Positions 8,532 through 18,044 are shown, counted from the first letter of the stretch. The stretch: 64,000 nucleotides of DNA from Haloarcula amylolytica JCM 13557 (GCF_000336615.1 NZ_AOLW01000007.1:109275-173274), one strand, 5' to 3'. Numbers and translations are program-made. The notes: generated from the letters alone by a model not told the origin.

Positions 8532-9629
8532 CTACTCAGCCCGGATGGCCGAGCGCACCTCGGGAATCGGGTCCATGTCTGCGTCGATGTCACCCAGCAC
8601 GAGCATCGCGTAGTACCGCAGGAACGTCGTTAGCGGGACCTGTATGAGCGCACCGATAACGAGCAGGACCAGCAGCCCCAGCAGCCCGACAACCCCGGCC
8701 AGGACCACGCCGACGGAATTCTGGAGCGCGAGATACAGCGCAAACGCAACGAGCCCGAACGGGATCAGAACGACGATAAATGCGATGATGCCGAGAATCG
8801 CGCTGACGATACCGACACCGATCTGGAGGACGATGGAGAAAAACAGGTAGGCGAGGTACTGCTTGGGGTGGCGTTTCATCGACCCCCAGAGCCGCGACCA
8901 ACCGGAGAGGACGCCGTCATCGTCCGCCGTCATCAGCGGGACGACAAACACCGTGGTAAAGCCGAAGACGATACCGTAGCTTATCGCGAGTACCGCGAAT
9001 ACGGCGATGAACAGTCCCGATAGCGCGAGGGCGCTCGACATACCGACGTTTGCGGCTTCGCCACCGAGCGCGAGGAAGAACACTGCTGCACCGATCACGA
9101 GCGCGATCCCGAGCCAGATAACCCCGAGGACAAGCCGAAACAGGAACAGCCGTATTCCGTTCCCGACGTGCTCGCTGAAGTACCGGCGGACGTGTATCTC
9201 GCGGTCGATGAGCGCCTGGGTCAACACGAACTCCATGAAGTTACTCAGGATGCCGTACGCGAATGCCAGCAGGATGAACAGGCCGATGACGGCGAGCACA
9301 AGGAGCCCAGCCCCGGCGAGTAGTTCGTCCGGTGCGCCGGACGGGACGCCGGGCTCGGAGACTTGCAAGGCGAGGTTCCCGGGCACGGACATCACAGTTT
9401 CAAGCGGCGCGGCCAGTTGAAACTCGCTTCCCGGGCCGCTGGGACCGCCGTTCCCGCCGAAATCACCGAAGTTGCTGAACGACTGGACGTTGTTCAGTCC
9501 GACACCACCGCCACCGATGAAGAACACGACGAACGCCATTCGGAGCCACGTTCCCTTCTCGAACGGGAATAGAAACGACTTCGTCGCGTCGATTGCGTCG
9601 TCGATATCGTCGACTGCGTGGAGGGCCAT
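8532..9629 (-). CDS. Polytopic membrane protein, haloarchaeal DUF7544-like
   Basis: A 365-residue protein with an amphipathic N-terminus (DDAIDATKSFLFPFEKGTWLRMA) followed by six or more long hydrophobic segments, one after a Gly/Asn-rich external loop. The N-terminal pattern and fold resemble a family of haloarchaeal membrane proteins of unknown function. No transport or enzymatic signature is visible. It is flanked by converging or independent genes, so context adds little. Confidence 0.8.
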   Translation of the reverse strand: MALHAVDDIDDAIDATKSFLFPFEKGTWLRMAFVVFFIGGGGVGLNNVQSFSNFGDFGGNGGPSGPGSEFQLAAPLETVMSVPGNLALQVSEPGVPSGAPDELLAGAGLLVLAVIGLFILLAFAYGILSNFMEFVLTQALIDREIHVRRYFSEHVGNGIRLFLFRLVLGVIWLGIALVIGAAVFFLALGGEAANVGMSSALALSGLFIAVFAVLAISYGIVFGFTTVFVVPLMTADDDGVLSGWSRLWGSMKRHPKQYLAYLFFSIVLQIGVGIVSAILGIIAFIVVLIPFGLVAFALYLALQNSVGVVLAGVVGLLGLLVLLVIGALIQVPLTTFLRYYAMLVLGDIDADMDPIPEVRSAIRAE

Positions 9630-9702
9630 ATCGGAAGTCTCACAGCCCGCTCTGGTAAAATTTTCGGGCCTGTGTCAGTGATTCAGGCTCCCGTCTGGTC
9701 AT

Positions 9703-10050
9703 TCACTCCTGCACTGCGTCGACCTGCATCAGCGGGTAGCCGTCCTCCATCGCCATGCTTGTCTCGACCGTGACGCCCTCGTATTCGATGCGCATCTCGA
9801 CGTCGATGAACCGCCCAGTAAGTTCGGTGTAGTCCGCCCCGCCCTCGGCGATAGCGTCTTCCAGCGCCTCTGTTCGGACGCTGACGGTGACCGCCTCACA
9901 GAACGGCTGGTTCTCGATGGCTTCCTCCATCGCCGCCGCGAGCGAGTCGGCGCTGGCCGGGCTGATCGGGGTGCCGGCGAACTGGTGATACAACGACCCG
10001 AACTTGACGCCCGCTTCGAAACACGCCTCCTGCGGAGCTGTGGGTTCCAT
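9703..10050 (-). CDS. mptD: Archaeal dihydroneopterin aldolase (MptD-type)
   Basis: The sequence ACFEAGVKFGSLYHQFAGTPIS near residues 7-28 is the hallmark of the archaeal dihydroneopterin aldolase family (the DUF381/MptD type), which cleaves dihydroneopterin to 6-hydroxymethyl-dihydropterin in pterin/folate synthesis. The 115-residue length fits. The start at 10050 (MEPTAPQEACFE) is chosen over 10089 because the family core begins directly after it. It lies divergent from azf. Confidence 0.82.
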   Translation of the reverse strand: MEPTAPQEACFEAGVKFGSLYHQFAGTPISPASADSLAAAMEEAIENQPFCEAVTVSVRTEALEDAIAEGGADYTELTGRFIDVEMRIEYEGVTVETSMAMEDGYPLMQVDAVQE

Positions 10051-10124
10051 ATGCTCGGTCCGGCTGGGCGACACAAAAGCGAACCGCAAGCTACCTATTG
10101 CGTGCGACGTATCGTCTCATACGA

Positions 10125-10898
10125 ATGGACGACCCGGTTCTGCTCACCGGCGCTGGCGGCGCTGTCGGGGCGGCCATCCTCGAAGGCCTCGAGGACGCCT
10201 ACGAGTGGAAACTCATGTTCCACAGCCCACCCGCCGAGGAGCCCGACCACGAGTACCTCGTCGGGGACGTGTCCAGCGAGGGCGACGTGGCCGCGGCGAT
10301 GGACGGCGTCAGCGCCGTCATCCACCTGGCCGGCGACCCCCGGCCCGAAGCCCCCTGGGACTCCGTCCTCGAAAACAACATCGACGGCACCCAGAAGATG
10401 TACGAGGCCGCTGTCGACGAGGGCGTCGAGAAGTTCGTCTTCGCGTCCTCGAACCACGCCGTCGGCTCCTTCGAAACGGACGAGCGCACGCCCGAGATGT
10501 ACCGCCCGGACGACCAGTACCGCCTCGACGGGACGGAACTTCCCCGCCCCGGCAACCTCTACGGCGTCTCGAAAGCCACCGGCGAGGTGCTGGGCCGCTA
10601 CTACCACGACCAGTACGGGCTCTCCGTCTGCAACATCCGTATCGGCAACCTCACGCGGGGCCACCCGCCGATAGACTACGAGCGCGGGCAGGCGATGTGG
10701 CTCTCCTACCGGGACTGTGCTCACATCCACGACTGCGCGCTCCAGGCCGACTACGAGTACGAAATCGTCTACGGGATCTCCGACAACGACCGCAAGTACT
10801 ACTCCATCGAGCGCGCGAAAGAGGTACTTGGCTACGACCCACAGGACAACTCCGCGCACTTCGACGGCGAAGAACGCGTCGCCGAACCGGAACCGTAG
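10125..10898 (+). CDS. azf: NAD-dependent glucose-6-phosphate dehydrogenase (Azf)
   Basis: Extended short-chain dehydrogenase that oxidises glucose-6-phosphate to feed the haloarchaeal oxidative pentose phosphate pathway. The Rossmann motif GAGGAVG is at residues 8-14. The phrase HLAGDPRPEAPWDSVLENNI and the active-site YGVSK near residue 146 match the Azf (zwischenferment) family known from Haloferax. The start at 10125 gives MDDPVLLTGAGG, the family N-terminus. In Haloferax azf also sits a few genes from rpa2, the histone and hdaI, which agrees with this neighbourhood. Confidence 0.9.
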   Translation: MDDPVLLTGAGGAVGAAILEGLEDAYEWKLMFHSPPAEEPDHEYLVGDVSSEGDVAAAMDGVSAVIHLAGDPRPEAPWDSVLENNIDGTQKMYEAAVDEGVEKFVFASSNHAVGSFETDERTPEMYRPDDQYRLDGTELPRPGNLYGVSKATGEVLGRYYHDQYGLSVCNIRIGNLTRGHPPIDYERGQAMWLSYRDCAHIHDCALQADYEYEIVYGISDNDRKYYSIERAKEVLGYDPQDNSAHFDGEERVAEPEP

Positions 10899-11008
10899 CG
10901 CCGTTACCGGCGTCAGTGAGCTTTTGCCGCCTGCGCCGATACGGTAGCGTCTCCGAGCAACAGGCTGGTTCGAATCGTCCAGTCGCTCTGTCGGACACCA
11001 GTCCGGTT

Positions 11009-11233
11009 CTATTCGTCCGAAGAAACGATCCCACTCGCTTCGTCTGTTATCTTCTCCGAGATGGGGCCGACGCTCGCTCGCTTCTCGCCGATCGTGGCGC
11101 CGACGAGTGCGCCGAGCGCGGCACCACTACTCGCAGCACTTTTACTGAACAGCCCACCGATTCCAGCACCGACGGCAGCGAAAGCGGCAGCGTTCTTGGC
11201 ACGACTCCACGCACGGATAAGGCGGGACTTCAT
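11009..11233 (-). CDS. Small glycine-zipper protein
   Basis: A 74-residue protein with a basic N-terminus and a Gly/Ala-rich central segment (AAFAAVGAGIGGLFS, then GAALGALVGATIGE) typical of a glycine-zipper hairpin in the membrane. Start at 11233 (MKSRLIRAW) is preferred; an upstream ATG at 11260 would add nine residues. The function is unknown. Confidence 0.6.
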   Translation of the reverse strand: MKSRLIRAWSRAKNAAAFAAVGAGIGGLFSKSAASSGAALGALVGATIGEKRASVGPISEKITDEASGIVSSDE

Positions 11234-11350
11234 GTCTCCATCTATTCGGAGTGTTGACATAAGTGCGTGGGTTGGGACACGAACCCAGCAAAAACGCCCG
11301 TATCGAAGCCCGTCGCCGAACCGGAGCCGTGGCGGGCACACCACGGACCG

Positions 11351-11911
11351 CTACCACTTCTCGCCGAGGACGTCGTGCTGCCGGTCCTCGTAGGTCCCGT
11401 CTCGAAAGACAGTGACCCGCCCGTTCTCCTCGCTCAGCGTCACCACTGCAAACACGGCGTCCCGAGTGGAGGTCTCCAGCGCACTCATGTGTCGTGTCCC
11501 CATCCAGTCAGCATACGGAAGCTGGTCGACAGTTTCCGCCTCCGCTTCAGTCAACTGCGTGAGCCGAACCATCGATGGTCTGACTGTGCCGTCACTGCGG
11601 ACGACAACTGCGCCGTCACACGCAACCGCAACCGACTGGGCCGCCTCGAACAGCGCCCCGGACTGGTCGAACACGCTCGGGCAGTCCTCGACCGGCCACC
11701 GGTTCGACCCCATCGGGTCGGAAAACGCCGTCGTCGGGTCGCGCTCGATGACGACGTACAGCCCCGGCCCCCGTACGTGAGCGTCGTCCCACCGGTCGAA
11801 CGCCAGACTCACGTCCTCGACACAGCCCCTGATTCGGTCGAGAACAGCACTCTCCGGGGCGGCCTCTCTCTCCGCGTCTGCGGGACTCGGACGTTCAATC
11901 GAGTCGCTCAT
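11351..11911 (-). CDS. dacZ: Diadenylate cyclase DacZ
   Basis: Makes the second messenger cyclic di-AMP from two ATP. The DAC (DisA_N) domain shows CDGAVVV, the DGA motif for metal and ribose contacts, and TRHMSALETS, corresponding to the RHR-x-A-x2-S/T motif. The ~186-residue length and the single domain without a membrane anchor match the euryarchaeal DacZ type known from Haloferax. The start at 11911 (MSDSIERPS) is preferred. In haloarchaea c-di-AMP is linked to osmotic control. Confidence 0.88.
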   Translation of the reverse strand: MSDSIERPSPADAEREAAPESAVLDRIRGCVEDVSLAFDRWDDAHVRGPGLYVVIERDPTTAFSDPMGSNRWPVEDCPSVFDQSGALFEAAQSVAVACDGAVVVRSDGTVRPSMVRLTQLTEAEAETVDQLPYADWMGTRHMSALETSTRDAVFAVVTLSEENGRVTVFRDGTYEDRQHDVLGEKW

Positions 11912-12014
11912 TCGGTCGTCTGTCGGTTGGGCCGCCACGGGCATAGTCGGTGCGGATTTCCGGAAAATCCGTTGTGTTGATTAAATGGGTAACCAGCCAG
12001 TCAAGCGGCCCGAG

Positions 12015-12623
12015 CTACTCGAACAGCCCCCGCACGTCGTCGTCTTTCTGCTGTTCCAGTTCGACGTGGTCCCGGAGCCGCTGGTAGACGACGGGGCGCT
12101 GGTCGCGCTCGCGCACGAACGAGAACAACATTCCGACGAACTGCGAGCCGCCGTCGCCGTCGAGTTCATCTCGCGCGCGGTCAACAGCGTCGTCGATGAC
12201 TTCCTCGTCGTACCGGCCAGCCTCCGCCAGTACCTCGGCAGCGATGGCAGTCGCGTCGAAAGCAAGCGCATCGTAGCCAATCGCTTCGCCATCGTGGATC
12301 ATCGATGGCGGGTCTGCCGCTGCGTGGTGCGGGTCCGCCGCCGTCGCCGCGAGGAACGACCGGACCCTGTCTAGCGCCACCTCGCGGTACGGGTCGGGTA
12401 GGCCGTCGAGGTACTCCGTCGCGCTCTCGGCCAGTCCCCGCGCGCCCGACCAGTTCTCCTCGCTAGCGTGGTGGACGACCGCGGTGAACTGGATGAGACC
12501 GTGCAGAAACCGCTCGTCGTCACCTTCGTCGAGGTCTAGCCAGTACGCCTCCCACGCGTCGTGAGCGGCGTGGTAGCGACCTTCGTTGTACACTGCGATG
12601 CCGGCACGGAGATGGTCGCGCAC
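12015..12623 (-). CDS. DUF309 family protein
   Basis: The N-terminal half has the DUF309 pattern: AVYNEGRYHAAHDAWEAYW, followed by FLHGLIQFTAVVHHASEENWSGA. Two helices carry conserved H-x3-E/W and H residues that may bind a ligand or metal. The remaining ~110 residues are helical and less conserved. I prefer the GTG start at 12623 (VRDHLRAGIAVYNEG); an in-frame ATG at 12671 would add sixteen arginine-rich residues unlike the acidic rest. The molecular role is unknown. Confidence 0.8.
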   Translation of the reverse strand: MRDHLRAGIAVYNEGRYHAAHDAWEAYWLDLDEGDDERFLHGLIQFTAVVHHASEENWSGARGLAESATEYLDGLPDPYREVALDRVRSFLAATAADPHHAAADPPSMIHDGEAIGYDALAFDATAIAAEVLAEAGRYDEEVIDDAVDRARDELDGDGGSQFVGMLFSFVRERDQRPVVYQRLRDHVELEQQKDDDVRGLFE

Positions 12624-12791
12624 ACGGTGCGTTGGATTCGCGGTCGGAAAACCACATCGGCGTCTGTGCAAAGTTTCGACAGCGAGACCGTATTACCGTC
12701 GCTCGGCGGTTTGCGTCGGTAGAACCGTTCGGACGGAGTTCCACACGAGCATCGCGAGCGTGGAGCACGTCCAGTCGTGAACGGAGTGAAC

Positions 12792-12863
12792 GTCCGGACG
12801 GAGATTTGAACTCCGGTCCCTGGCTCCGCAAGCCAAGAGGATAGTCCACTACCCTATCCGGAC
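12792..12863 (-). tRNA. tRNA-Arg (anticodon GCG)
   Basis: The minus strand folds as a full cloverleaf. The acceptor GTCCGGA pairs with TCCGGAC, the anticodon arm has stem TTGGC/GCCAG and loop TTGCGGA with anticodon GCG at its centre, and the T arm has GTTCAAATC. There is no intron and no encoded CCA. Confidence 0.93.
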
Positions 12864-12998
12864 TCATTTCCAGAGAGGGTGGTGCACCTAAAAAGGGTGA
12901 CGGTTCGCGTGCCGTCACGCGACGAGTAGGCACACTTCGCTACAACGCTGGTTTGAGCGACCGGGAGTATCTTTCAACTGGACTACATTCGGGCGAAT

Positions 12999-13469
12999 AT
13001 GAAGCGGCGACAACTCCTACGATACGGTGGTCTCGGTTGTTCAATAGCGCTCGCTGGCTGCTTTGGTGGGGCGCCCGGTAGCGGGGAAACATCCACAGAG
13101 GGTGCGAGTGAAACCCCGAGTGTGAACGAGACAACATTCAGCGTCACCCAGCGACAGTCCGGGTCACAGACGAGTTCGGCAACGGTGGCTTTCGACGGCG
13201 ATCAAGTCGTCGTCGAAGGCACTATCTGGGGATCTGACGGGTGCAAAACGGCCGACCTAACAGACGTTACGTACGATTCGAGTGTCGATGAACTGCACAT
13301 CAGTGTTGGGACGAAAGATAAACCGGACGCTGGCGATGTGTGTACGCAGGCCATTATGGAAATCAACTACCGGGCGACGGCGACGTTTGAGAACGGGCTC
13401 CCCGGTACGGTGTCTGTGTCGCACGACACCGGCGACGGCCAGAGCCCTGTGACAACAGCGACACGCTAA
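12999..13469 (+). CDS. Small secreted lipoprotein
   Basis: The N-terminus MKRRQLLRYGG, a hydrophobic run and LAGCF form a Tat-like signal with a lipobox cysteine near residue 21. The mature part of ~135 residues starts with a Ser/Thr/Glu linker and continues as a predicted beta domain with two cysteines (GSDGCKTADL and GDVCTQA) that may form a disulfide. It is a haloarchaeal surface lipoprotein of unknown function. Confidence 0.78.
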   Translation: MKRRQLLRYGGLGCSIALAGCFGGAPGSGETSTEGASETPSVNETTFSVTQRQSGSQTSSATVAFDGDQVVVEGTIWGSDGCKTADLTDVTYDSSVDELHISVGTKDKPDAGDVCTQAIMEINYRATATFENGLPGTVSVSHDTGDGQSPVTTATR

Positions 13470-13661
13470 CGGCTGCCCACGACCCTCTCAACACGGTGGC
13501 ATAACAGTGCCCGCTGTCGGACCCGCGGACGAGGGTTTATATCCCATCCCGTGACCACCTTCGAGTAATGGACGGGAGACCACCGAAATCGACCGACAGC
13601 GGCCGTTCGCTCGCCCAACGACAACGCTTAAGCGCGCCCCAGCCCAGCGTCCCATAGATAG

Positions 13662-15128
13662 ATGGGTGCGATAGAGGACATTTACGAGGACTTAGAGACG
13701 GACGTCCCCGAGGAGGAGTTCCGCGAGGCCGTCGAGGAGAAGGTCGAGCAGATGGGCGGGCTCGCCGACGAGGAGACGGCCGCGATGCTGTTGGCCCACG
13801 AGCTCAACGAGAACGAGGTCAACGCCATCGCCGATATCGAACCCGGGATGGACGAGGTGAAGTTCCTCGCCAAAGTGATGGCCGTCGGCGACCTGAAGAC
13901 CTTCGAACGCGACGAGGAGGACGAGGACGGCCGGGTCATCAACGTCGAGGCGGCCGACGAGAGCGGCAGCCTCAGGCTCGCTTTCTGGGACGGCCAGGCC
14001 GTCGATATCGACGAGGGGAAACTGGAGGTCGGCGACGTGCTCCGGGTCAAGGGTCGGCCGAAGGACGGCTACAACGGGCTGGAGGTGTCCGTCGACAAGG
14101 CGGAGCCGGACGAGGACGCGACAATCGACGTGGAGCCGGGCGCTGGCTCGTCAATCGACGCGCTGACGATGGGTCAGTCCGACGTGACGCTGCGCGGGCT
14201 CGTCCTCGACACCGATACGATCCGGACGTTCGACCGGGACGACGGCAGCGAGGGCCGCGTCTCGAATCTCACACTCGGCGACGAGACGGGGCGCATCCGG
14301 GTGACGCTGTGGGACGACCGAGCCGACCGCGCCGAGGAACTCGACGCGGGCGCGGCCGTCGAAATAATCGACGGCTACGTCCGTGAGCGGGACGGCTCGC
14401 TGGAACTCCACGTCGGCGACCAGGGGGCCGTCGACGAAGTGGAAGACGACGTGGCCTTCGAGCCCGACGCCGACCCCATCGCCGAGGTCGAACTCGAAGA
14501 GACGGTCGACATCGCCGGCGTCGTCCGCTCGGCCGACCCCAAGCGGACGTTCGACCGCGACGACGGCAGCGAGGGGCAGGTCCGGAACGTCCGCATCCAG
14601 GACGCGACGGGCGACATCCGCGTGGCACTGTGGGGCGACAAGGCGGACAAGGATATCGCGCCGGGCGACGAAGTGCTCGCGGCGGATGTCGAAATCCAGG
14701 ACGGCTGGCAGGACGACAAGGAGGCCTCGGCGAGCTGGAACTCCACGATTGTCGTGCTCGACGACGGCGCGGACCTGGCGACTGGTGGCGCAGGCGGGGG
14801 AGCCAGCGCCGAGACGACCGACGCCGAACACGCTGGCCTGTCCTCCTTCGGAGACGGTGCAGACGACGCTGATACCGACAACAGCGGCGACGGGGCGGCC
14901 GCAGTCAGTGCTGGTACCGGCGACACGTCGCCGGACGGTGGCGCAAAGAGCGCCGGCAAGCAGGTGGAGTTCACCGGTACCGTCGTCCAGACCGGCGACC
15001 CTGTCGTGCTCGACGACGGCGAGCAGACGATGAGCGTCGAAACCGGCGAGCGCGTGCAGTTAGGGCAGGAGATGACGGTCCGTGGCGAACTCCGCGACGA
15101 CCGACTCCACGCTGAGGACGTGTTCTGA
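13662..15128 (+). CDS. rpa2: Replication protein A (single-stranded DNA-binding protein)
   Basis: Haloarchaeal RPA that coats single-stranded DNA in replication and repair. A helical N-terminus (EDIYEDLETDVPEEEFREAVEEKVEQMGGL) precedes three OB folds at roughly residues 65-155, 165-255 and 270-365, each with the pattern R(T/V)F-RDDGSEG-V-N-D-G-R/L-W(D). A disordered acidic linker (about 370-435) and a short C-terminal beta segment follow. The gene sits just upstream of histone and histone deacetylase genes, as rpa2 does in Haloferax. The lack of a zinc finger supports the rpa2 type. Confidence 0.9.
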   Translation: MGAIEDIYEDLETDVPEEEFREAVEEKVEQMGGLADEETAAMLLAHELNENEVNAIADIEPGMDEVKFLAKVMAVGDLKTFERDEEDEDGRVINVEAADESGSLRLAFWDGQAVDIDEGKLEVGDVLRVKGRPKDGYNGLEVSVDKAEPDEDATIDVEPGAGSSIDALTMGQSDVTLRGLVLDTDTIRTFDRDDGSEGRVSNLTLGDETGRIRVTLWDDRADRAEELDAGAAVEIIDGYVRERDGSLELHVGDQGAVDEVEDDVAFEPDADPIAEVELEETVDIAGVVRSADPKRTFDRDDGSEGQVRNVRIQDATGDIRVALWGDKADKDIAPGDEVLAADVEIQDGWQDDKEASASWNSTIVVLDDGADLATGGAGGGASAETTDAEHAGLSSFGDGADDADTDNSGDGAAAVSAGTGDTSPDGGAKSAGKQVEFTGTVVQTGDPVVLDDGEQTMSVETGERVQLGQEMTVRGELRDDRLHAEDVF

Positions 15129-15183
15129 GTCGCCGAGCGACGCTACGGAAACTCTTAAGACCGCAACACTCCCGGGTTTGGGT

Positions 15184-15621
15184 ATGAGTGTCGAGCTACC
15201 GTTCGCACCGGTGGATGCGGTCATTCGGCGGAACGCGGACGGGCTCCGGGTGAGTGCCGACGCTGCGGAGGAACTGGCTCGTCGAATACAGGACCACGGC
15301 GCTTCGCTTGCCGTCACAGCAGCCACCGAGGCCACCACGGACGGCCGAAAGACGCTGATGCCGGCCGATTTCGGTATCGAGCAGGTCCCGGAGAAGGACG
15401 GCCTCGAACTCCCCGTCGCGCCGGTCGACCGCATCGCACGGCTCGACATCGACGACGACTACCGCGTCGCAATGGACGCCCGCGTCGCCCTCGCGTCGCT
15501 CCTCGAAACGTACGCCGACGACACGGCCGCCGCGGCCGCCACGTTGGCGCGTCACGCTGACCGCCGGACTATCAAGGCAGCTGACGTCGAAACGTACTTC
15601 GAACTCGCCCAGTACTACTGA
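15184..15621 (+). CDS. hstA: Archaeal histone, two fused histone folds
   Basis: DNA-packaging protein with two histone folds in one chain, the usual haloarchaeal form. Fold one begins LPFAPVDAVIRRNADGLRVSADAAEELARRI and fold two LPVAPVDRIARLDIDDDYRVAMDARVALASLL. The start at 15184 (MSVELPFAP) is chosen because the fold begins directly after it; the open frame upstream is not conserved-looking. The stop codon is directly followed by the ATG of the deacetylase gene with no spacing, so the two are one transcription unit. Confidence 0.93.
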   Translation: MSVELPFAPVDAVIRRNADGLRVSADAAEELARRIQDHGASLAVTAATEATTDGRKTLMPADFGIEQVPEKDGLELPVAPVDRIARLDIDDDYRVAMDARVALASLLETYADDTAAAAATLARHADRRTIKAADVETYFELAQYY

Positions 15622-16629
15622 ATGAACTTCGGCTACCGCGAGGTCTGTCTGGATCACGACACCGGGCCGCGACATCCGGAGAGTCCCGACAGACTTCGAG
15701 CGATACGGCGCGCGCTCAAGGAGAACCACGGTGTCGAGTACGTCACCGCCGACGACGCCGACATCGACCTCGTGCGCAAGGTCCACGACGCCGACTACAT
15801 CGAGGAATTCCGCGAGTTCTGTGACGACGGCGGCGGGAACTGGGACGCCGACACCGTCGCGGTCGAGGAGACGTGGGACGCCGCGCTCGCGTCGGCAGGC
15901 CTCGCTGTCTGGGCGGCGGAAGCCGCGCTTGACGGCAACTCCGGCCGCAACACACCGTTCTCTCTGGGCCGACCGCCCGGCCATCACGCTGTGGGCGACG
16001 ACGCCATGGGCTTCTGTTTCATCAACAACGCGGCCGTCGCAGCACAGGCGGCTCTCGAAGCCGACGCCGAGCGCGTCGCTATCTTCGACTGGGACGTCCA
16101 CCACGGGAACGGTACACAGGACATCTTCTACGACCGTTCCGACGTGTTCTACGCCTCGATACACGAAGACGGCCTCTACCCCGGTACCGGCGACGTCGCG
16201 GAGACCGGCACGGGCGACGCCGACGGCACGAACCTCAACGTGAAGTACAAGCCCGGCGCTGACACCGCCGACTACCTCGCCGCGATCGACGAGTGCATCG
16301 CGCCGGCCATCGAGGACTACGACCCCGATCTGTTGCTCATCAGCGCTGGCTTCGACGCGCACGAGCACGACCCGATCTCACGGATGCGCGTCTCGACGGA
16401 AGGGTACGGCGCAATGACGGATCGCATGCGCTCGCTCACAGACGCCTGTGACGCTGCACTGGGAATCATCCTCGAAGGCGGATACGGACTTGATACCCTC
16501 TCAGACTCGGTTACGACCGTTCACGAAGTCTTCGATGGCTACCAGCCGATGGAGCCGGACGACGACGTCAGCGACGATGCCCGCGACGTTCTCGATGACC
16601 TCGCCGATCAGGGCTTCGGCTCGAAGTAG
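15622..16629 (+). CDS. hdaI: Class II-type histone deacetylase / acetylpolyamine amidohydrolase
   Basis: Zinc deacylase of the HDAC/AcuC fold. Visible active-site motifs are RPPGHHA (catalytic His pair), GFCFINNAAV, DWDVHHGNGTQ (zinc Asp and His) and SAGFDAHEHDP (second zinc Asp). The 335-residue length is normal. It begins immediately after the histone stop codon, which suggests a role in deacetylating chromatin or associated proteins. Its 3' end overlaps the convergent CCA gene by 22 bp. Confidence 0.92.
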   Translation: MNFGYREVCLDHDTGPRHPESPDRLRAIRRALKENHGVEYVTADDADIDLVRKVHDADYIEEFREFCDDGGGNWDADTVAVEETWDAALASAGLAVWAAEAALDGNSGRNTPFSLGRPPGHHAVGDDAMGFCFINNAAVAAQAALEADAERVAIFDWDVHHGNGTQDIFYDRSDVFYASIHEDGLYPGTGDVAETGTGDADGTNLNVKYKPGADTADYLAAIDECIAPAIEDYDPDLLLISAGFDAHEHDPISRMRVSTEGYGAMTDRMRSLTDACDAALGIILEGGYGLDTLSDSVTTVHEVFDGYQPMEPDDDVSDDARDVLDDLADQGFGSK

Positions 16630-18044
16630 TCCGCCAGATCGACGCCGAAACCGTCGGCAAGCGCTGCAATCTCTGTGTCGACCAGTACCTCGTAGCCGCC
16701 CTCCAGTGCCGACTCGATCCGCGGCCCCAGCCCCACGTCGAAGACAGCATCACTCGACAGGAACCCGGTAGCTGTGGTGATCGCGCGTGGCCGCTCGACG
16801 ACGTAGCGGTCGCCGTCGATGAAGGGGCCGGCCACCTCGGGGTCGTCGTCGTACTTCTCGAAGAACCCGATCGCGTGCTCGCGGACGTGGACCGGCGGCC
16901 CTTCGTGGCGCTCGACGGCCGGCCGCTCGGCGACGGCAAATTCGAGCAGCAGGACGGCGTCCCGCTGTGCTGGTGATCCGCTGTCGCCGCCGGCGGTAGC
17001 TCTTGCACTGTCGACGGCTCGGCCCCCGTCGTCTCCGCTGCCGTCCTCGACGAATGCGGCCGACCGCAGGACCTCGAACCCTCGTCGGTCGAGTTCGCTG
17101 CGGAGCCCATCGAGGGATTTCCGGAGTTGCGGCCAGAGCTGGTCGTCGACCACGTCCGGAGCGACGAAGCGAAGCGCCACCGGCGTTGTTTCCCGCCGTG
17201 ACACAGCGTCTTCGACATCTGCCGCTACGAGCGGCTCAGGGTGGTCCTCGGTGAACAGCGACGCTCGCGGCTCGGCGAGGAGGTCCCGTGCGTAGTGCTG
17301 GAGCCTGGCGACGTTCGTTTCGGACAGCACCGCCGCGACGTTGCGCTCCGGGTCTGTCGGGTCGATGACGACCAGCGGGTCGTCGAACGTCTCGCTCCCG
17401 TGGTCCTCGGGGTCCAGCCGAACCGGCGGGTGCCAGTCCGCGACTGCCTCGGCGAACGCCCGGAAGCCGCCGTACTCGAGTACCAGCAGCTCCGTCAGAT
17501 AGCCCGAGAACCCGCGTGTTCGGAGGTCGCTCCCGTAGACGCCGGTGCCTTTCAGGAACTGTTTTGCCACCCGAACCTCGCCCGCGCTGTCGTCGTCCAG
17601 TCGATCCTGCAGATATCTGGTGTGAAACGGCGTCCGGTCGACCGCGGACTGGATCTCGGTGGCGTCCTCGACCGCGTAGCAGGGCACCAGATCCACGGCG
17701 TACCCCTCGCGCTTGCCGACGACGTAGGGGTGTTCGGCGTACTCCTCACGCCCATCGGGGAGGACTTCGTGTCCGACCGTCAGCCCGTACTCCTCCAGCT
17801 CTTCACGGTCGATAGACGGCGGAAAGCAGACGAACACGTCCACGTCTCGGTCGCCGGCGGTCCACGTTCCACGGGCCGTCGATCCGACTTGCACTACCTC
17901 CGCAGCGACCGGCAGGTCGGCGACGGCCGCCTCGGCGTCGGCCATCACCGCGTCGGCGACCCGCTGTAACTGCGCTCGCTCGTCGTCGGTTGGCGAGGCC
18001 CGTGCTCGCATCTCCTCGACGACGGCGTCGAACTCATCGCTCAT
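16608..18044 (-). CDS. cca: CCA-adding tRNA nucleotidyltransferase (archaeal class I)
   Basis: Adds or repairs the 3' CCA of tRNAs. The catalytic motif VGSTARGTWTAGDRDVDVFVCF near residues 56-77 is the GSxxRGT-DxDxD signature of class I nucleotidyltransferases. The head is followed by the archaeal CCA central domain (FVKQ-like VRVAKQFLKGTGVYGSDLRTRGFSGYL) and the body/tail domains. The start at 18044 (MSDEFDAVVEEMRAR) is chosen; the longer reading frame to 18122 looks non-coding. All three tRNA genes in the window lack an encoded CCA, consistent with need for this enzyme. Confidence 0.94.
   Translation of the reverse strand: MSDEFDAVVEEMRARASPTDDERAQLQRVADAVMADAEAAVADLPVAAEVVQVGSTARGTWTAGDRDVDVFVCFPPSIDREELEEYGLTVGHEVLPDGREEYAEHPYVVGKREGYAVDLVPCYAVEDATEIQSAVDRTPFHTRYLQDRLDDDSAGEVRVAKQFLKGTGVYGSDLRTRGFSGYLTELLVLEYGGFRAFAEAVADWHPPVRLDPEDHGSETFDDPLVVIDPTDPERNVAAVLSETNVARLQHYARDLLAEPRASLFTEDHPEPLVAADVEDAVSRRETTPVALRFVAPDVVDDQLWPQLRKSLDGLRSELDRRGFEVLRSAAFVEDGSGDDGGRAVDSARATAGGDSGSPAQRDAVLLLEFAVAERPAVERHEGPPVHVREHAIGFFEKYDDDPEVAGPFIDGDRYVVERPRAITTATGFLSSDAVFDVGLGPRIESALEGGYEVLVDTEIAALADGFGVDLADYFEPKP

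Noticed and set aside
15196..16368. 390-codon minus-strand frame opposite histone and deacetylase
   Set aside because: Both plus-strand genes are unmistakable; the antisense frame has Val/Arg-rich shadow composition.
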